The position numbers and the translations under genes are program-made. Of a stretch of 44,063 nt of DNA, positions 1-9,294 are shown piece by piece. The stretch is from assembly GCA_025980475.1 (NCBI GenBank), contig JAICXL010000012.1, positions 1 through 44,063 of the forward strand, in the 5' to 3' direction. Origin of the DNA: Nocardioidaceae bacterium. Lineage in GTDB: Bacteria; Actinomycetota; Actinomycetes; Propionibacteriales; Nocardioidaceae. How positions within the stretch are numbered: position 1 is the stretch's first letter; every line of letters starts with the position of its first letter. A model generated the notes under the pieces. That model saw only the letters and a program-made list of their open reading frames with translations. It ran no database searches and had not been told where the DNA came from.

Positions 1-89
1 CCATCGGCAGCCCGGTCCCCCACCCTCGGTCAACGGCCACCCTGTTGCGACCGCGTTGCTCCGATGGGCAAGGCGGGAGCCAGCTCAGC

Positions 90-953
90 TCAGTGGCGGT
101 CGACTTGAGGAGCTGGCGCGGGACTGGTGTGGATGAGCCATAGCGCCACGGGGAGGGAGACGAGCGCGGCGACGATTCCTCCGGCGTTCTCCGGGCTGAG
201 GGGGATGTGCTCACGGAAGATGGCGACGCCAATGGCCAGCGCGGTCAGTGGTTCGGCCAGCGTCATCGACGTGAGGCCCGGCGCCAGCGCCCCGGCTTGG
301 TAGACGTTCTGGTTGAGGATCACCCCGAAGATCCCGAGCGCGATGAGGAGGTAGACGGGCCAGCTGGCCAAGAGGGCCACCGGGTGACTCAACTGCTCGC
401 TGCAGGCCTTCAGAAGGGCTGCAGCAAGACCGTAGACCACGCCGGTACCGAGCCCGAGGAAGATTGCGCGAGCGTGGGCGGCAGAGGTCCTGGCTCCGAG
501 CAGACATGCGAGTACGACCGCGGCACTGGCGAGGGTGACCGTCAGCCATTCGCCGAAGGGTGGAGCCGAGATGCCCGAGGCGGGGTGGGCGAAAGCGACG
601 AACACGGCAAGCCCGATGGCGGCCAGGGACCCACCGGCCAGTTGACGTGGCTGGACCCGACGGCCGTTCAGCGCCGCCTCGAGGGGGATCGCAAGGACGA
701 TGCTGCTGACGATCAGGGCCTGGACGATGACGAGCGTGCCCGCCCGAAAGGCCGCGATCTGGAGCGCCACGGCGCCGGCGTTGCTGAGCAGGGACGAGAG
801 CCAGAGCGGCCGAGTCAGGAGTCGTAGCAGCAGCCGCGGATCCGCGACTCCGAGGCGGCGTTCCCGGCTGGCCGATCGGTGCTGCAGCGCCGCGGTGAGA
901 GCAAAGAGCGTGGCGGCGCCCAACGCAAGTGGGATGCTGCTCCATTCCGGCAT
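90..953 (-). CDS. DMT (EamA-like) family membrane transporter
   Basis: A 287-aa polytopic membrane protein with about nine hydrophobic segments spread over its whole length. The two-half, alanine/leucine/glycine-rich layout is that of drug/metabolite-transporter superfamily proteins, and the C-terminal half carries the typical glutamate in a TLAEPLTAL stretch. The substrate cannot be read from sequence. The ATG at 953 overlaps the upstream deacetylase stop by one base (TGATG), so it is the last gene of a three-gene operon with a glycosyltransferase and a deacetylase. A role in moving a glycolipid or sugar intermediate across the membrane is possible from context only. A small-molecule exporter is the alternative. 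Confidence 0.8.
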   Translation of the reverse strand: MPEWSSIPLALGAATLFALTAALQHRSASRERRLGVADPRLLLRLLTRPLWLSSLLSNAGAVALQIAAFRAGTLVIVQALIVSSIVLAIPLEAALNGRRVQPRQLAGGSLAAIGLAVFVAFAHPASGISAPPFGEWLTVTLASAAVVLACLLGARTSAAHARAIFLGLGTGVVYGLAAALLKACSEQLSHPVALLASWPVYLLIALGIFGVILNQNVYQAGALAPGLTSMTLAEPLTALAIGVAIFREHIPLSPENAGGIVAALVSLPVALWLIHTSPAPAPQVDRH

Positions 954-1690
954 CAGGTGCTCGGGAAGTGTTCGCCGAGGCGGCCTACCTGCAGCCCACG
1001 TTCGTTGCAGTGGTCCAAGATTCGTGGGAGCGCACCCAGGGCCGATCGCCAGGCACCGGGAGCGGAGGTGCAGTCGGAGTCGTGCAGCAGGATCGTGCTC
1101 CCCGCGAGCGGGCCGCGGGTGACCTTGCGTCGGACAGATTCCGGCGTGGCGTGGGTCGTCCAGTCCTTTCCCCAGGACGTCCAGAGCACGGGCTGGAGGG
1201 AGAGCGCGTTGGTCGTGTGCAGGGCAGCGACGGTGAGCACGCCGTACGGCGGGCGGTAGAAGCGGGGAGCCGAGCCTGTGATCTGGCCGACCAGGTCTCG
1301 GGCGCGAGCCACGTCGTGAAAGGTGGCTCGTGGCGATCGGCCGAGCAGCATCCGGTGTTCGAAGCCGTGCACGCCGAGCTCGTGGCCCGCGGCGACAACC
1401 TCGGATGCCAGGACTGGGGCCCGCTGCAGCATCGAGCCGAGCATGAAGAACGTGGCGCGGACGCGATACTGGGCAAGGACGGCGAGGAACCGGGGAGTGG
1501 ACACCGGGTCGGGCCCGTCGTCAAAGGTCAACGCGACGTGGTGGGCGGCGCCCACACCCGACAGGCGGGGCAGGAATGCCCTGCGCACCGGGCCGATGGC
1601 CGTCACACCGGGGGACGCGTTCCCCGCAGCAAGTAACGCGCCGGTGACCGCGACGGTCATGGCGCCGCCGCGCAGGTCGGCCAACCTCAT
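953..1690 (-). CDS. Polysaccharide deacetylase (NodB/CE4 family), membrane-anchored or secreted
   Basis: A 245-aa protein. A hydrophobic N-terminal stretch (about residues 9-24) could be a signal anchor. The CE4 catalytic core follows: LTFDDGPD with D57-D58, the metal-binding H108-x3-H112 pair in VHGFEH, and RPPYG at about 146-150. Family members remove N- or O-acetyl groups from cell-wall or extracellular glycans with a divalent metal. Its ATG overlaps the stop of the upstream glycosyltransferase gene (ATGA), and its own stop overlaps the transporter start, so the three are probably translationally coupled. The natural substrate is not deducible. It is distinct from the second CE4 protein at 16964. 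Confidence 0.88.
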   Translation of the reverse strand: MRLADLRGGAMTVAVTGALLAAGNASPGVTAIGPVRRAFLPRLSGVGAAHHVALTFDDGPDPVSTPRFLAVLAQYRVRATFFMLGSMLQRAPVLASEVVAAGHELGVHGFEHRMLLGRSPRATFHDVARARDLVGQITGSAPRFYRPPYGVLTVAALHTTNALSLQPVLWTSWGKDWTTHATPESVRRKVTRGPLAGSTILLHDSDCTSAPGAWRSALGALPRILDHCNERGLQVGRLGEHFPST

Positions 1691-2961
1691 CGAACCAACA
1701 CAGTCAAGGCGCTCAGGAGAAAGCTGTGGCCGAGAAACAGTGCGGTTGCCGCTGCGGCCGCCACGCCGAGACGGCGCCAGCGCGGCCCGGGCAGCGGGCT
1801 GGCGCCGAGGCGGCCAGCGCCGCTGGAATGACCGGCCAGCGTCCCATCGATGAGATCTCTGAGCTGGGAGACAGGGTCGTTGCAGAACAAGGCCGACGCA
1901 CGTGAGCGCTGTGCCTCTCGGACCGGCCCGCCGAGCAGTGCGCCGAGACGGGGCGCCAGCGCCTGTTCGTCGCGCACCCAGGTGGACACGCCCACTGCGT
2001 CAAGGTCCCGGGCGTTCTGTCTTCCGTGTCCAGGGATCGGCCGGTAGGTGAGCAAGGGCCGCCCGGCGGCCATGGCCTCGAGGGAGGACAACCCACCAGC
2101 GTTCTCCACCACGACGTCGACAGCCCGCAGCAACGTGGGCATGTCGGACACCCATCCCAGCACCGGACCGAGTGCGAGCTTCTCCAGCCGCTTCCGGAGG
2201 CCGACGTTGTGTCCACACACCACCACGGGGCGCGCCAGTCCAGTTGCGGCGATGTCGCGCGCCGCGGACTCGATCTCGCCGATGCCCCACGATCCGCCGA
2301 CCAGAAGGGCGAGTCTGTCCCCGAGCGGAAGCCCGAACGCGGCCCGCGCGCAGTCCGCAGGGAGTTCCCTCGCCGCGGAGAAGCCGTCGGCGACCACGGG
2401 CCCGCACACGCGTACGTCTCGCGCCCCCAGACGACGGGCAGCCTCGGCAGTGCTCGAGTGCAGGACCAGATGTCGGTCCACCTCGCTGGAGACCCACAGG
2501 TGGTGTGCCGAGAAGTCGGTCAGGAAGGTGACCACTGGGATCTCCAGCTCGCCGCGAGCGCGCAGCTGCCCGAGCACCTGGCTGGCCAGCGGGTAGGTTG
2601 ACAACACCACGGCGGAGTCGGCGGTGACCAGTTGCGCGACCCTTCGCCGCAGGATCGACAGCAGCAGTCGGTTGATCAGCCCGGCCACCAGCCGGCGGGT
2701 GCAGATCCGGAACAGCACGCCGTACAACCAGGGAAAGCGGCGCAGCACGCCAGCGTAGTCACCGGACATGCGGTGCCCGAGGCGACCGGGCAGCACATCA
2801 AGGAAGTCGCGGTAGACGACCCGGCACCCCGTGGCCTCCAGCCGCGAGCCCCACGCCCGGGCAGCGCCGTCATGACCCGCTGCCACGCTCGCAGAGACCA
2901 GCACCACCAGGGGACGCCCATCAGGCCACGGTGACATCGCCTGGGGAGCGGACCCGGTCAC
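1687..2961 (-). CDS. MGDG-synthase-like glycosyltransferase (GT28 type)
   Basis: The N-terminal domain resembles monogalactosyldiacylglycerol synthase (SASVAAGHDGAARAW, then DFLDVLP and MSGDYAGVLRRFPWLYG). The C-terminal half is GT28-like, with a VGGSWGIGEIE turn and VENAGGLSSLEAMAAGRP as the nucleotide-sugar site. A hydrophobic segment at the extreme C-terminus may anchor it to the membrane. Family members transfer a sugar to diacylglycerol or another lipid. I chose GTG at 2961 because GGGAGG lies 4 nt upstream; the frame is open to a GTG at 3000, and an ATG at 2937 is another option. It is the first gene of the operon with the deacetylase and DMT transporter. A glycolipid product modified by the deacetylase is inference. 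Confidence 0.8.
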   Translation of the reverse strand: MTGSAPQAMSPWPDGRPLVVLVSASVAAGHDGAARAWGSRLEATGCRVVYRDFLDVLPGRLGHRMSGDYAGVLRRFPWLYGVLFRICTRRLVAGLINRLLLSILRRRVAQLVTADSAVVLSTYPLASQVLGQLRARGELEIPVVTFLTDFSAHHLWVSSEVDRHLVLHSSTAEAARRLGARDVRVCGPVVADGFSAARELPADCARAAFGLPLGDRLALLVGGSWGIGEIESAARDIAATGLARPVVVCGHNVGLRKRLEKLALGPVLGWVSDMPTLLRAVDVVVENAGGLSSLEAMAAGRPLLTYRPIPGHGRQNARDLDAVGVSTWVRDEQALAPRLGALLGGPVREAQRSRASALFCNDPVSQLRDLIDGTLAGHSSGAGRLGASPLPGPRWRRLGVAAAAATALFLGHSFLLSALTVLVR

Positions 2962-3260
2962 ATACCCTCCCGTCGTCTTGGACTCATTGCCTGCAGCCAC
3001 ATCATGCCCGAACGGTTGCTACTGCCTACCTCCCGCAGGGCGTCAGGCCACCGATCCACTATCGCAGGAGGGCCCAGTGGTCCCTTGGCGCGACGCACCT
3101 TGGCCGTCGCACGCTGCCCAGGGTGACACCTATGTGCTGCCGATGCCCGGAAGCTGGTTGGAGCAGTGCCCACCTGTCGCCGGTTGCCCGGTGGCGCCGT
3201 CAGTCGCCACGGCGGCGCAGCAGGACGGCGGCGATGGCGTAGGCCGCGCGATCCGGCTGC

Positions 3261-4184
3261 TCATCGGGGCGCCACGTCGAGGAGCTGCGAGGCGCTGACG
3301 CAGGCGCCGACCACCGTTGCGCTCGGCTCGAGCGTCGAGACCGAGAGCTGCACCGGGCGCGGCAGCTTCTCGTTGACCCTGTCGAGGACGCGGGGGACTT
3401 CCGGCGCGAGGGCTCGACCGATGCTGCCGTCGAGCACGACGCCCTCGAGGTCGACGACGGCGCAGAGGTCGATGACGACCATGGCGACATGGTCGACCAC
3501 TTCGTCGACGACCTGCCCGGCGAGTGCGTCGCCACGGCGGTGGGCGGCGAACACGGCCGCCGCATCCCAGGACCCGACACCGGCGGTCGCACCGGCGCCC
3601 GCCAGGGCTCGGGCGCGAGCGGCGATCGCGGGGCCGCCGAGGACGGACTCCATGCCCATGCGCGTCCCCTGTGCGAGCTGCCGCCGGGAGGGCACCAGGA
3701 AGCCGAGCTCGCCGGCCGCGTTGTGTGCCCCGCGCCGCAGCCGGCCATCGAGGACCAAGGCACCTCCGACGCCGGTCCCCAGGGCGAGTACGGCGAAGTC
3801 CCGCATCGTCGTGCCCGCTCCCCGCGCCGCCTCGCCGATCGCGGCCAAGTTGGCATCGTTCTCCACCCGGAGTGGGACCCCGAGGCGCTCGCGCAACAGT
3901 CCCCCGACCCTGCCCTCGTGCCAGCGCAGGTTGACCGCCCCGCTCACGTCGCCGCGTGTGGGATCGACGTAGCCGGGGACCCCGACGACGACCGCGGCGA
4001 TCGCTTCGCCTTGCGTGGTGGCCGCCTGCTGCAGGTCGTCGAGGGCGGCAAGCAGCACCGCGGCCGGATCGGCGCCGGGACCGGTGGGGCGGTGGTCCTC
4101 GGCCAGCACCGCGCCCTGCCGATCGACGAGCCGGGCGCGGCAGCTGGTGCCGCCCATGTCCACGGCGACCGCGACGCGGCTCAT
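3261..4184 (-). CDS. ROK-family sugar kinase (probable N-acetylhexosamine or hexose kinase)
   Basis: About 307 aa from the ATG at 4184, which overlaps the nagA stop (ATGA). The N-terminal ATP-binding motif VDMGGTS (residues 8-14), the central VENDANLAAIGE catalytic region and ALGTGVGGAL phosphate loop are those of ROK kinases. A histidine and AGELGF follow. The cysteine-rich zinc motif common in ROK glucokinases (CxCGxxGCxE) is missing; SRRQLAQGTRMGMES stands in its place. It is the last gene of the importer-nagA operon, so phosphorylation of GlcNAc or a related amino sugar is the likely role. A second kinase of another fold lies at 14905, so the two may handle different sugars. Confidence 0.85.
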   Translation of the reverse strand: MSRVAVAVDMGGTSCRARLVDRQGAVLAEDHRPTGPGADPAAVLLAALDDLQQAATTQGEAIAAVVVGVPGYVDPTRGDVSGAVNLRWHEGRVGGLLRERLGVPLRVENDANLAAIGEAARGAGTTMRDFAVLALGTGVGGALVLDGRLRRGAHNAAGELGFLVPSRRQLAQGTRMGMESVLGGPAIAARARALAGAGATAGVGSWDAAAVFAAHRRGDALAGQVVDEVVDHVAMVVIDLCAVVDLEGVVLDGSIGRALAPEVPRVLDRVNEKLPRPVQLSVSTLEPSATVVGACVSASQLLDVAPR

Positions 4185-5341
4185 CGGGCCTTGGCCCACC
4201 GGCCGCGATGGAGGACCGCGGCCACGCCGAGGTCAGCCGTCATCAGGAGCAGGTCGGCCATGGCTCCGGGCGCCACCTCCCCGATGTCGTCCAGCCCCAG
4301 GGCCCGGGCCGGAGTCCGGGTCGCGGCCGCGACCGCCGCCCGCAGTGGCACGCCCGCCACCGTCACGGCGTAGCGCAGCGCCTCGGCCAGGGTCACCGTG
4401 CTCCCGGCGATCTGACCCTCGCTGCCCCGTGCCACCGAGTCGCGGACGTCGACCTCGCGGTCGCCGAGGCGGTAGTGACCGTCCGGCATACCGGCGGCGG
4501 CCATCGCGTCGGTGACCAGCACGGCACGGCCGATCCCGACGCAGTTTGCGGCGTCGGCGACGACGCTAGGGTGCAGATGGACGCCGTCGGCGATCAGCTC
4601 GATGAAGGCGTCGGACTCCAGCAGCGCGACGACCGGGCCTGGGTCGCGGTGGTGGATCGGGCGCATCGCGTTGAAGAGGTGGGTGCCGACGCGGGCACCG
4701 CGACGCAGGGCCTCGACGGCCTGCTCGTAGGTGGCGTCGGTGTGCCCGAGCGCGACGGTCGCTCCCGCGGCGGCGGCGCGCTCCACGGCCTCGAGCCCGC
4801 CGGGGAGCTCTGGAGCGATCGTCACCATCCGTACCGCGCCCTGGCCACAGGCGACCAACCGCTCGACATCGCGAGAGAGAGGCACGGCGAGGGCCGCCGG
4901 GTCGTGCGCCCCGCGTCGGTGCGGGCTGAGCCACGGTCCCTCGAGGTGGACGCCGGCGAGGACACCGGTCTCCACCAGCGGGGCCAGCTCCTCGACCTGC
5001 CGGGCGAGCAGGTCCAGCGGCGCGCTGACCAGGCTCGCCACCCGGCTCGTGGTGCCGTGCTGGAGGTGGAACTCCGCCACCTGGGCCGCCTTCCCGGCGC
5101 CATCGGTGTAGGAGTGGCCGCCGCCGCCGTGCTGGTGGATGTCCACCAACCCTGGGAGGACGAGCAGGTCGCGTACGTCGACCTCGTGCGCGCCAGGTCG
5201 TTGCGGGGCGCGGCCCTGACCCACCGCGTGCACACGGTCGCCGACGATCTCGATCCAGGTGTCCGTCGCCTCACCGTCGGCGGTCACCAGCCGGGCGCCG
5301 GTCAGCAGGATCCGGGCGATGTCTGCGAGGGCGTGGGTCAA
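4181..5341 (-). CDS. nagA: N-acetylglucosamine-6-phosphate deacetylase
   Basis: A 386-aa amidohydrolase. The visible active-site pieces are LPGLVDIHQHG (HxH at 69-71), GVHLEGPW (E134), LGHTDA (H200), GTHLFNAMRP (H221) and VLVTDAM (D278), in NagA order and spacing. It hydrolyses GlcNAc-6-P to GlcN-6-P and acetate in the cytoplasm. The start is a TTG overlapping the upstream ATPase stop (TTGA); no better in-frame start with a clear ribosome site is visible. The downstream kinase overlaps it, and the matching SIS-domain isomerase/deaminase candidate sits in the divergent operon at 15897. Together they point to amino-sugar catabolism. Confidence 0.92.
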   Translation of the reverse strand: MTHALADIARILLTGARLVTADGEATDTWIEIVGDRVHAVGQGRAPQRPGAHEVDVRDLLVLPGLVDIHQHGGGGHSYTDGAGKAAQVAEFHLQHGTTSRVASLVSAPLDLLARQVEELAPLVETGVLAGVHLEGPWLSPHRRGAHDPAALAVPLSRDVERLVACGQGAVRMVTIAPELPGGLEAVERAAAAGATVALGHTDATYEQAVEALRRGARVGTHLFNAMRPIHHRDPGPVVALLESDAFIELIADGVHLHPSVVADAANCVGIGRAVLVTDAMAAAGMPDGHYRLGDREVDVRDSVARGSEGQIAGSTVTLAEALRYAVTVAGVPLRAAVAAATRTPARALGLDDIGEVAPGAMADLLLMTADLGVAAVLHRGRWAKAR

Positions 5342-6381
5342 TGACGGTCACCGGAGTCGGCGACGGCGACGGCGACGTCGCCGTACCCGGCCCGCGCCGC
5401 GGCCACGTGGCAGGCGGCGCTGTGCCCGGGGCTCAGCTCGACGAGCTCCGGGGTGATCCGGTGGCACACGTCCTCGACCCACGGGCACCGCCAGCGGAAA
5501 CGGCAGCCTGGTGTCGGGTCGACGACCTTGGGCGGCTCGCCGTGATCCACCTTGTCGACCGTGAGCTCGGCGCGCGGATCCGGGACGGCGGCGACCAGCA
5601 GCTGCGTGTAGGGGTGCCGGGGATCCTGCAGGACCTGCTCGACCGGGCCGCTCTCGACGAGGTGGCCGGCGTACATGACCATGATGCGGTCGGCGATGTA
5701 GCGGGCACTGGCGATGTCGTGGGTGATGTACAGGATCGAGACGCCTTGCTCATCGCGCAGTCCCGCCATCAGGTTGAGCAGCCCGATCCGCACGGACACG
5801 TCGAGCATCGAGACCGGCTCGTCCGCGACGATCAGACGTGGCCGGTAGGCCAAGGCCTGAGCGAAGCCGATGCGCTGCCGCTGGCCTCCGCTCAGCTCGT
5901 AGGGAAAGCGGTCCAGCGCCTCGCCGGCGGGGTCAAGGCCCAGACGCTCGAGGATCCGCTCGGCCTCCGCGCGGCGCTGGTGGCGGGGGATGTCGGGCCG
6001 GTGCAGCGCGAGCCCACGCATGATCCCGTGGGAGACCCGGTAGGCGGGGTTCAGCGAGGCGAACGGGTCCTGGAAGACCATCGGGACGTCAGATCGGTAG
6101 CCCAGCAGGTCACGCCGGGTCCGGAAGCTGCTCAGCGCCCTGCCCCGGTAGTAGATCTCGCCGCTGGTGGGCCGGTAGACCCGGGCGAGCAGCCGGGCCA
6201 CGGTGCTCTTGCCGCTGCCGCTCTCCCCGACCAGGGCGACTATCTCCCGGTCACGAATGGTGAACTCGACGTCGTCCACGGCGTGCAGCGTCTTCCGGGC
6301 GATGGCGCCACCGACCTTGAAGTGCCGGGTCAGGCCGCGGGTCTCCAGCAGCGGCGCACCCTCCGTGTAGTGCCGGCTCAT
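5338..6381 (-). CDS. Oligopeptide/oligosaccharide ABC importer ATPase (OppF/DppF type)
   Basis: A 347-aa protein from the ATG at 6381, which overlaps the stop of the preceding ATPase (ATGA). It shows Walker A GESGSGKST (52-60), signature LSGGQRQR, Walker B VADEPVSMLDVS, and the C-terminal cysteine-bearing oligo_HPY extension (PGCRFRWRCPW) found in Opp/Dpp ATPases. It powers the importer whose other parts are encoded just upstream. The C-terminus ends in a short low-complexity stretch encoded by GGCGAC repeats. Although the family is named for peptides, several members import oligosaccharides. The NagA and kinase partners favour an amino-sugar substrate here. Confidence 0.9.
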   Translation of the reverse strand: MSRHYTEGAPLLETRGLTRHFKVGGAIARKTLHAVDDVEFTIRDREIVALVGESGSGKSTVARLLARVYRPTSGEIYYRGRALSSFRTRRDLLGYRSDVPMVFQDPFASLNPAYRVSHGIMRGLALHRPDIPRHQRRAEAERILERLGLDPAGEALDRFPYELSGGQRQRIGFAQALAYRPRLIVADEPVSMLDVSVRIGLLNLMAGLRDEQGVSILYITHDIASARYIADRIMVMYAGHLVESGPVEQVLQDPRHPYTQLLVAAVPDPRAELTVDKVDHGEPPKVVDPTPGCRFRWRCPWVEDVCHRITPELVELSPGHSAACHVAAARAGYGDVAVAVADSGDRH

Positions 6382-7358
6382 TGGACGACCTTCTTGTCGG
6401 CCAGGGCGTGCAGGTGGCAGGCGGCGCGGCTGGTGCCCGCGTCGTAGAAAGGCGGCTCGACGTCGCACATCTCGAAGCGCTTGGGGCAGCGCGGGGCGAA
6501 GCGGCAGCCGACGGGCGGGTGGAGCAGGTTCGGCGGGCTGCCGGGAATGCCGGTCAGCGGCAACCGGGGTCCGCGGATCGAGGGGAAGGCGTCGAGGAGT
6601 CCCTCGGTGTAGGGGTGGCCGGGATTGGCGAAGATCTCCTTGGTGGACCCGATCTCGACTGCCTTGGCGGCGTACATGACCACGAGCCGGTCAGAGAAGT
6701 GGCTGACCAGCGACATGTCGTGAGTGACGAACAGGACGGCGAACCCGAGCTGCTGCTGCAGCTGCTTGACCTGGAGCATCAGCGAGCGCTGGGCGACGAC
6801 GTCGAGCGCCGAGGTCGGCTCGTCCATGATGACAAGGTCGGGGTTGAACAGCAGGGCCATGGCGATCATGGCTCGTTGTCGCATGCCGCCGCTGAGCTGG
6901 TGGGGGTAGCTCTTCAGGTGCACGAGGTCGATCCCGACGAGGGCGAGCACCTCCTCCGCGCGTTGCCGGATGGTGGCCCTGGACCGCTCACCGTGGGCCC
7001 GCATGGCGTCGGCGAACTGGTCACCGAGCTGGGCCACCGGGTTGAGCGCATTCATCGCGCTCTGCATCACCACCGACAGGTCGCGCCACCGGGTCGTCGC
7101 CAGCTGGCGGTCGGTCATGGTCACCAGGTCGTGCCCACGGAACCGGACGCTCCCCTCGCTGACCCGGGCCGGCGGACTGAGCAGCTGCGCGATGCCGAAG
7201 AGCATGGTGGACTTGCCGCACCCGGACTCGCCGACCACGCCGACGAATTCGCCAGGGAGGATGTCGAGGTCGAAGCGCTCCACCGCCCGCACGGGGCCGG
7301 CGTCCGTGAGGTACTCGACGGTGAGTCCGCGGACCTCAAGAACCGGTGCGTCGGGCAC
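6378..7358 (-). CDS. Oligopeptide/oligosaccharide ABC importer ATPase (OppD/DppD type)
   Basis: About 326 aa. Walker A is VGESGCGKST, the signature is LSGGMRQRA, Walker B is IMDEPTSALD, and a C-terminal oligo_HPY segment carries CRFAPRCP. It pairs with the OppF-type ATPase to drive the two permeases. I chose GTG at 7358 because GGAGG lies 4 nt upstream; the frame stays open to 7409, but that would extend it further into the permease gene. Even so it overlaps the permease stop by 23 bases. It is part of the seven-gene minus-strand operon from the lipoprotein at 10938 to the ROK kinase. Confidence 0.9.
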   Translation of the reverse strand: MPDAPVLEVRGLTVEYLTDAGPVRAVERFDLDILPGEFVGVVGESGCGKSTMLFGIAQLLSPPARVSEGSVRFRGHDLVTMTDRQLATTRWRDLSVVMQSAMNALNPVAQLGDQFADAMRAHGERSRATIRQRAEEVLALVGIDLVHLKSYPHQLSGGMRQRAMIAMALLFNPDLVIMDEPTSALDVVAQRSLMLQVKQLQQQLGFAVLFVTHDMSLVSHFSDRLVVMYAAKAVEIGSTKEIFANPGHPYTEGLLDAFPSIRGPRLPLTGIPGSPPNLLHPPVGCRFAPRCPKRFEMCDVEPPFYDAGTSRAACHLHALADKKVVQ

Positions 7359-8274
7359 GGGGCCTCCGAACGGGTCGCAGGGCTGGGTTGCTGATCTCGT
7401 CGAAGGCATAGTTCAGCAGGGCGAAGGAGGCACCGAGCAGGGCCACGCAGAGGCCGGGCGCGATCACCCACAAGGGCTGGCCGGCCTGCAGGGCGGAGTT
7501 GCTCTGCGCCCAGTGCAACATGGCGCCCCAGCTGACGGCGTTGTTGTCGCCGAGACCGATGAACTGCAGGCCGGCAGCGGTGAGCACTGCGTAGAGGGCC
7601 GAGCCGAGGAAGTTGGCCAGGATCAGCGAGACCATCGTGGGGAGCATCTCGTTGACGATGATGTAGGAGCGACGTTCGCCGCGGACGCGGGCGGACTCCA
7701 AGAACTCGCGGTTGCGCAGTGAGAGCGCCTGGGCGCGCAGTTGCCGCGCGCCGTAGGACCATCCGGTGACCACGAGGACGGCAATCATCACCAGCAGGCT
7801 TCCCTTGCCGGCGTAGGCGGCTATCACCACGATCAACGGGAAGGTCGGGATCACCAGGAACAGGTCGGTGAGGCCGGAGAGCACGCCGTCGACCGGGCCG
7901 CCGAGATAGGCCGCTGACACCCCGACCAGCACCGAGAGCACGGTGGCAAGACCACCCACGGCCAGGGCGATCACCAGCGACTGCCGGGTTCCCCAGATCA
8001 GCTGGGCGAGGATGTCCTGGCCGAAGGCCGTGGTGCCGAGGGGGTGAGCGCTCGACGGTGGAAGCACCAGCCCGAACTCGTGGGCGTTGGGGTCGGACAC
8101 CGAGGTGAACAGCTGCGGAGCGATGGACAGCACGATGAAGATCAGCAGCAGCACGGCTCCGACCATCGCCTTGCGGTTGCCGCGGACGGCGCGCAGCAGA
8201 CCGGCGCCGCGGCGTGGAGCCTGGCGGGTCCCGACCGAGTCGTCAGGCGTGCCGGACAGGATGCTGGCGCTCAT
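7336..8274 (-). CDS. ABC importer permease (OppC/DppC type)
   Basis: A 312-aa inner-membrane protein with a charged N-terminal tail, a first TM at about residues 37-55 and a periplasmic-side loop. The BPD_transp_1 core carries the EAA-like loop (EFLESARVRGERR, then IIVNEMLPTMVSLI). OppC-type proteins form one half of the translocation channel. The ATG at 8274 overlaps the upstream permease stop (TGATG). Regulation is presumably from the promoter region upstream of the substrate-binding protein at 10938. Confidence 0.9.
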   Translation of the reverse strand: MSASILSGTPDDSVGTRQAPRRGAGLLRAVRGNRKAMVGAVLLLIFIVLSIAPQLFTSVSDPNAHEFGLVLPPSSAHPLGTTAFGQDILAQLIWGTRQSLVIALAVGGLATVLSVLVGVSAAYLGGPVDGVLSGLTDLFLVIPTFPLIVVIAAYAGKGSLLVMIAVLVVTGWSYGARQLRAQALSLRNREFLESARVRGERRSYIIVNEMLPTMVSLILANFLGSALYAVLTAAGLQFIGLGDNNAVSWGAMLHWAQSNSALQAGQPLWVIAPGLCVALLGASFALLNYAFDEISNPALRPVRRPRARRTGS

Positions 8275-9257
8275 CAGGCCCCCCTCGTGCGGGGGTCCAG
8301 CAGGGCGGTGACGAAGTCACACAGCAGCACAGCGACGAGCACGGCGACGGTGATCATCAGGAACAGGGCCTGCATGAGGGGATAGTCCAGGTTGTTGACC
8401 GCGTTGAGCAGCATGTATCCCAGGCCCGGGTAGTTGAAGACGTACTCCACCAGGATGGCGCCGGACACGACGAAGCCCAACGACATCGCGAAGCCGGTGA
8501 GGTTGGGCAGCAGCGCGTTCCTGGCGGCGTACTGGTACATGATCCGCCGGTTGGACAGGCCTTTGGCCCGTCCCATCCGCACGTAGTCCTCGGCAAGCAC
8601 GGTGACCATGTTGTTGCGCATGGTCAGGATCCAGCCGCCGATGGAGGTGATCAGGATCGTGGCAGCCGGCAGGATGGCGTGCTGCACCACGTTGCCGATG
8701 AAGGCCGGCGTGAGACTGGGCGTCATGGTGATGTCGTAGGCGCCGTCGTTGGGGAGCAGCCCGTTGGTCATCACCGAGAACAGCAGGATCAGCACCATGC
8801 CCACCCAGAAGTAGGGCAGGGCGGAGGTGACCACGAAGACGGGCGGTACGACGCTGTCGACGACCCCGCCTCGTCGCCACCCGGACACGGTGCCGATGAA
8901 CGTCCCAGCGAGGAAGGCCATCACCGTGGCGACGCCGATCAGGCCGAGGGTCCAGGGCAGTGCCTGGGCGATCTCGGTGCTCACCGGGAGCGGGAAGTAG
9001 GTCAGCGAGATGCCGAAGTTGCCGGTGGCCGTGTTGCCCAGGTAGGAGCCGTACTGCGCCCACAGGCTCTGGTGGGTGTCGACACCGAAGGCGACCTCGA
9101 GCGCGTGGATGGCCTCCGGGTTCACCCGGCCGTGGAACCGCGCCATCATCGCCGAGGCTGGATCTCCGGGCATCAGCCGCGGAAGGGCGAAGTTCACCGT
9201 CATGGCCGCCCACAGGGTGAGCACGAAGAAGGCCAGACGTCGGAGCAGATATCTCAT
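8274..9257 (-). CDS. ABC importer permease (OppB/DppB type)
   Basis: A 327-aa membrane protein. The N-terminal segment MRYLLRRLAFFVLTLWAAMT is the typical DppB first helix, followed by the long extracytoplasmic loop and the permease core with DYVRMGRAKGLSNRR and YAARNALLPNLTG. It forms the second half of the channel. A GAGGAAG site lies 6 nt before the ATG. It sits 37 nt downstream of the lipoprotein stop and overlaps the OppC-type permease by one base. Confidence 0.9.
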   Translation of the reverse strand: MRYLLRRLAFFVLTLWAAMTVNFALPRLMPGDPASAMMARFHGRVNPEAIHALEVAFGVDTHQSLWAQYGSYLGNTATGNFGISLTYFPLPVSTEIAQALPWTLGLIGVATVMAFLAGTFIGTVSGWRRGGVVDSVVPPVFVVTSALPYFWVGMVLILLFSVMTNGLLPNDGAYDITMTPSLTPAFIGNVVQHAILPAATILITSIGGWILTMRNNMVTVLAEDYVRMGRAKGLSNRRIMYQYAARNALLPNLTGFAMSLGFVVSGAILVEYVFNYPGLGYMLLNAVNNLDYPLMQALFLMITVAVLVAVLLCDFVTALLDPRTRGA

Positions 9258-9294
9258 GTCGGCTTCCTCGTGCTCACCCGGGCCACCCCGTGGG

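Noticed and set aside
3001-3260. Possible small gene between the ROK kinase stop and the glycosyltransferase start
   Set aside because: Short frames exist (for example a tail reading AAYAIAAVLLRRRGD on the minus strand), but none has both a start with a ribosome site and a recognisable product. A 6-bp GTGGCG/CGCCAC hairpin at 3191-3210 is too weak to call as a terminator.
5356-5379. GGCGAC tandem repeat at the end of the OppF-type ATPase gene
   Set aside because: It is a short simple repeat encoding a variable C-terminal tail, common in GC-rich genes; there is no sign of function.
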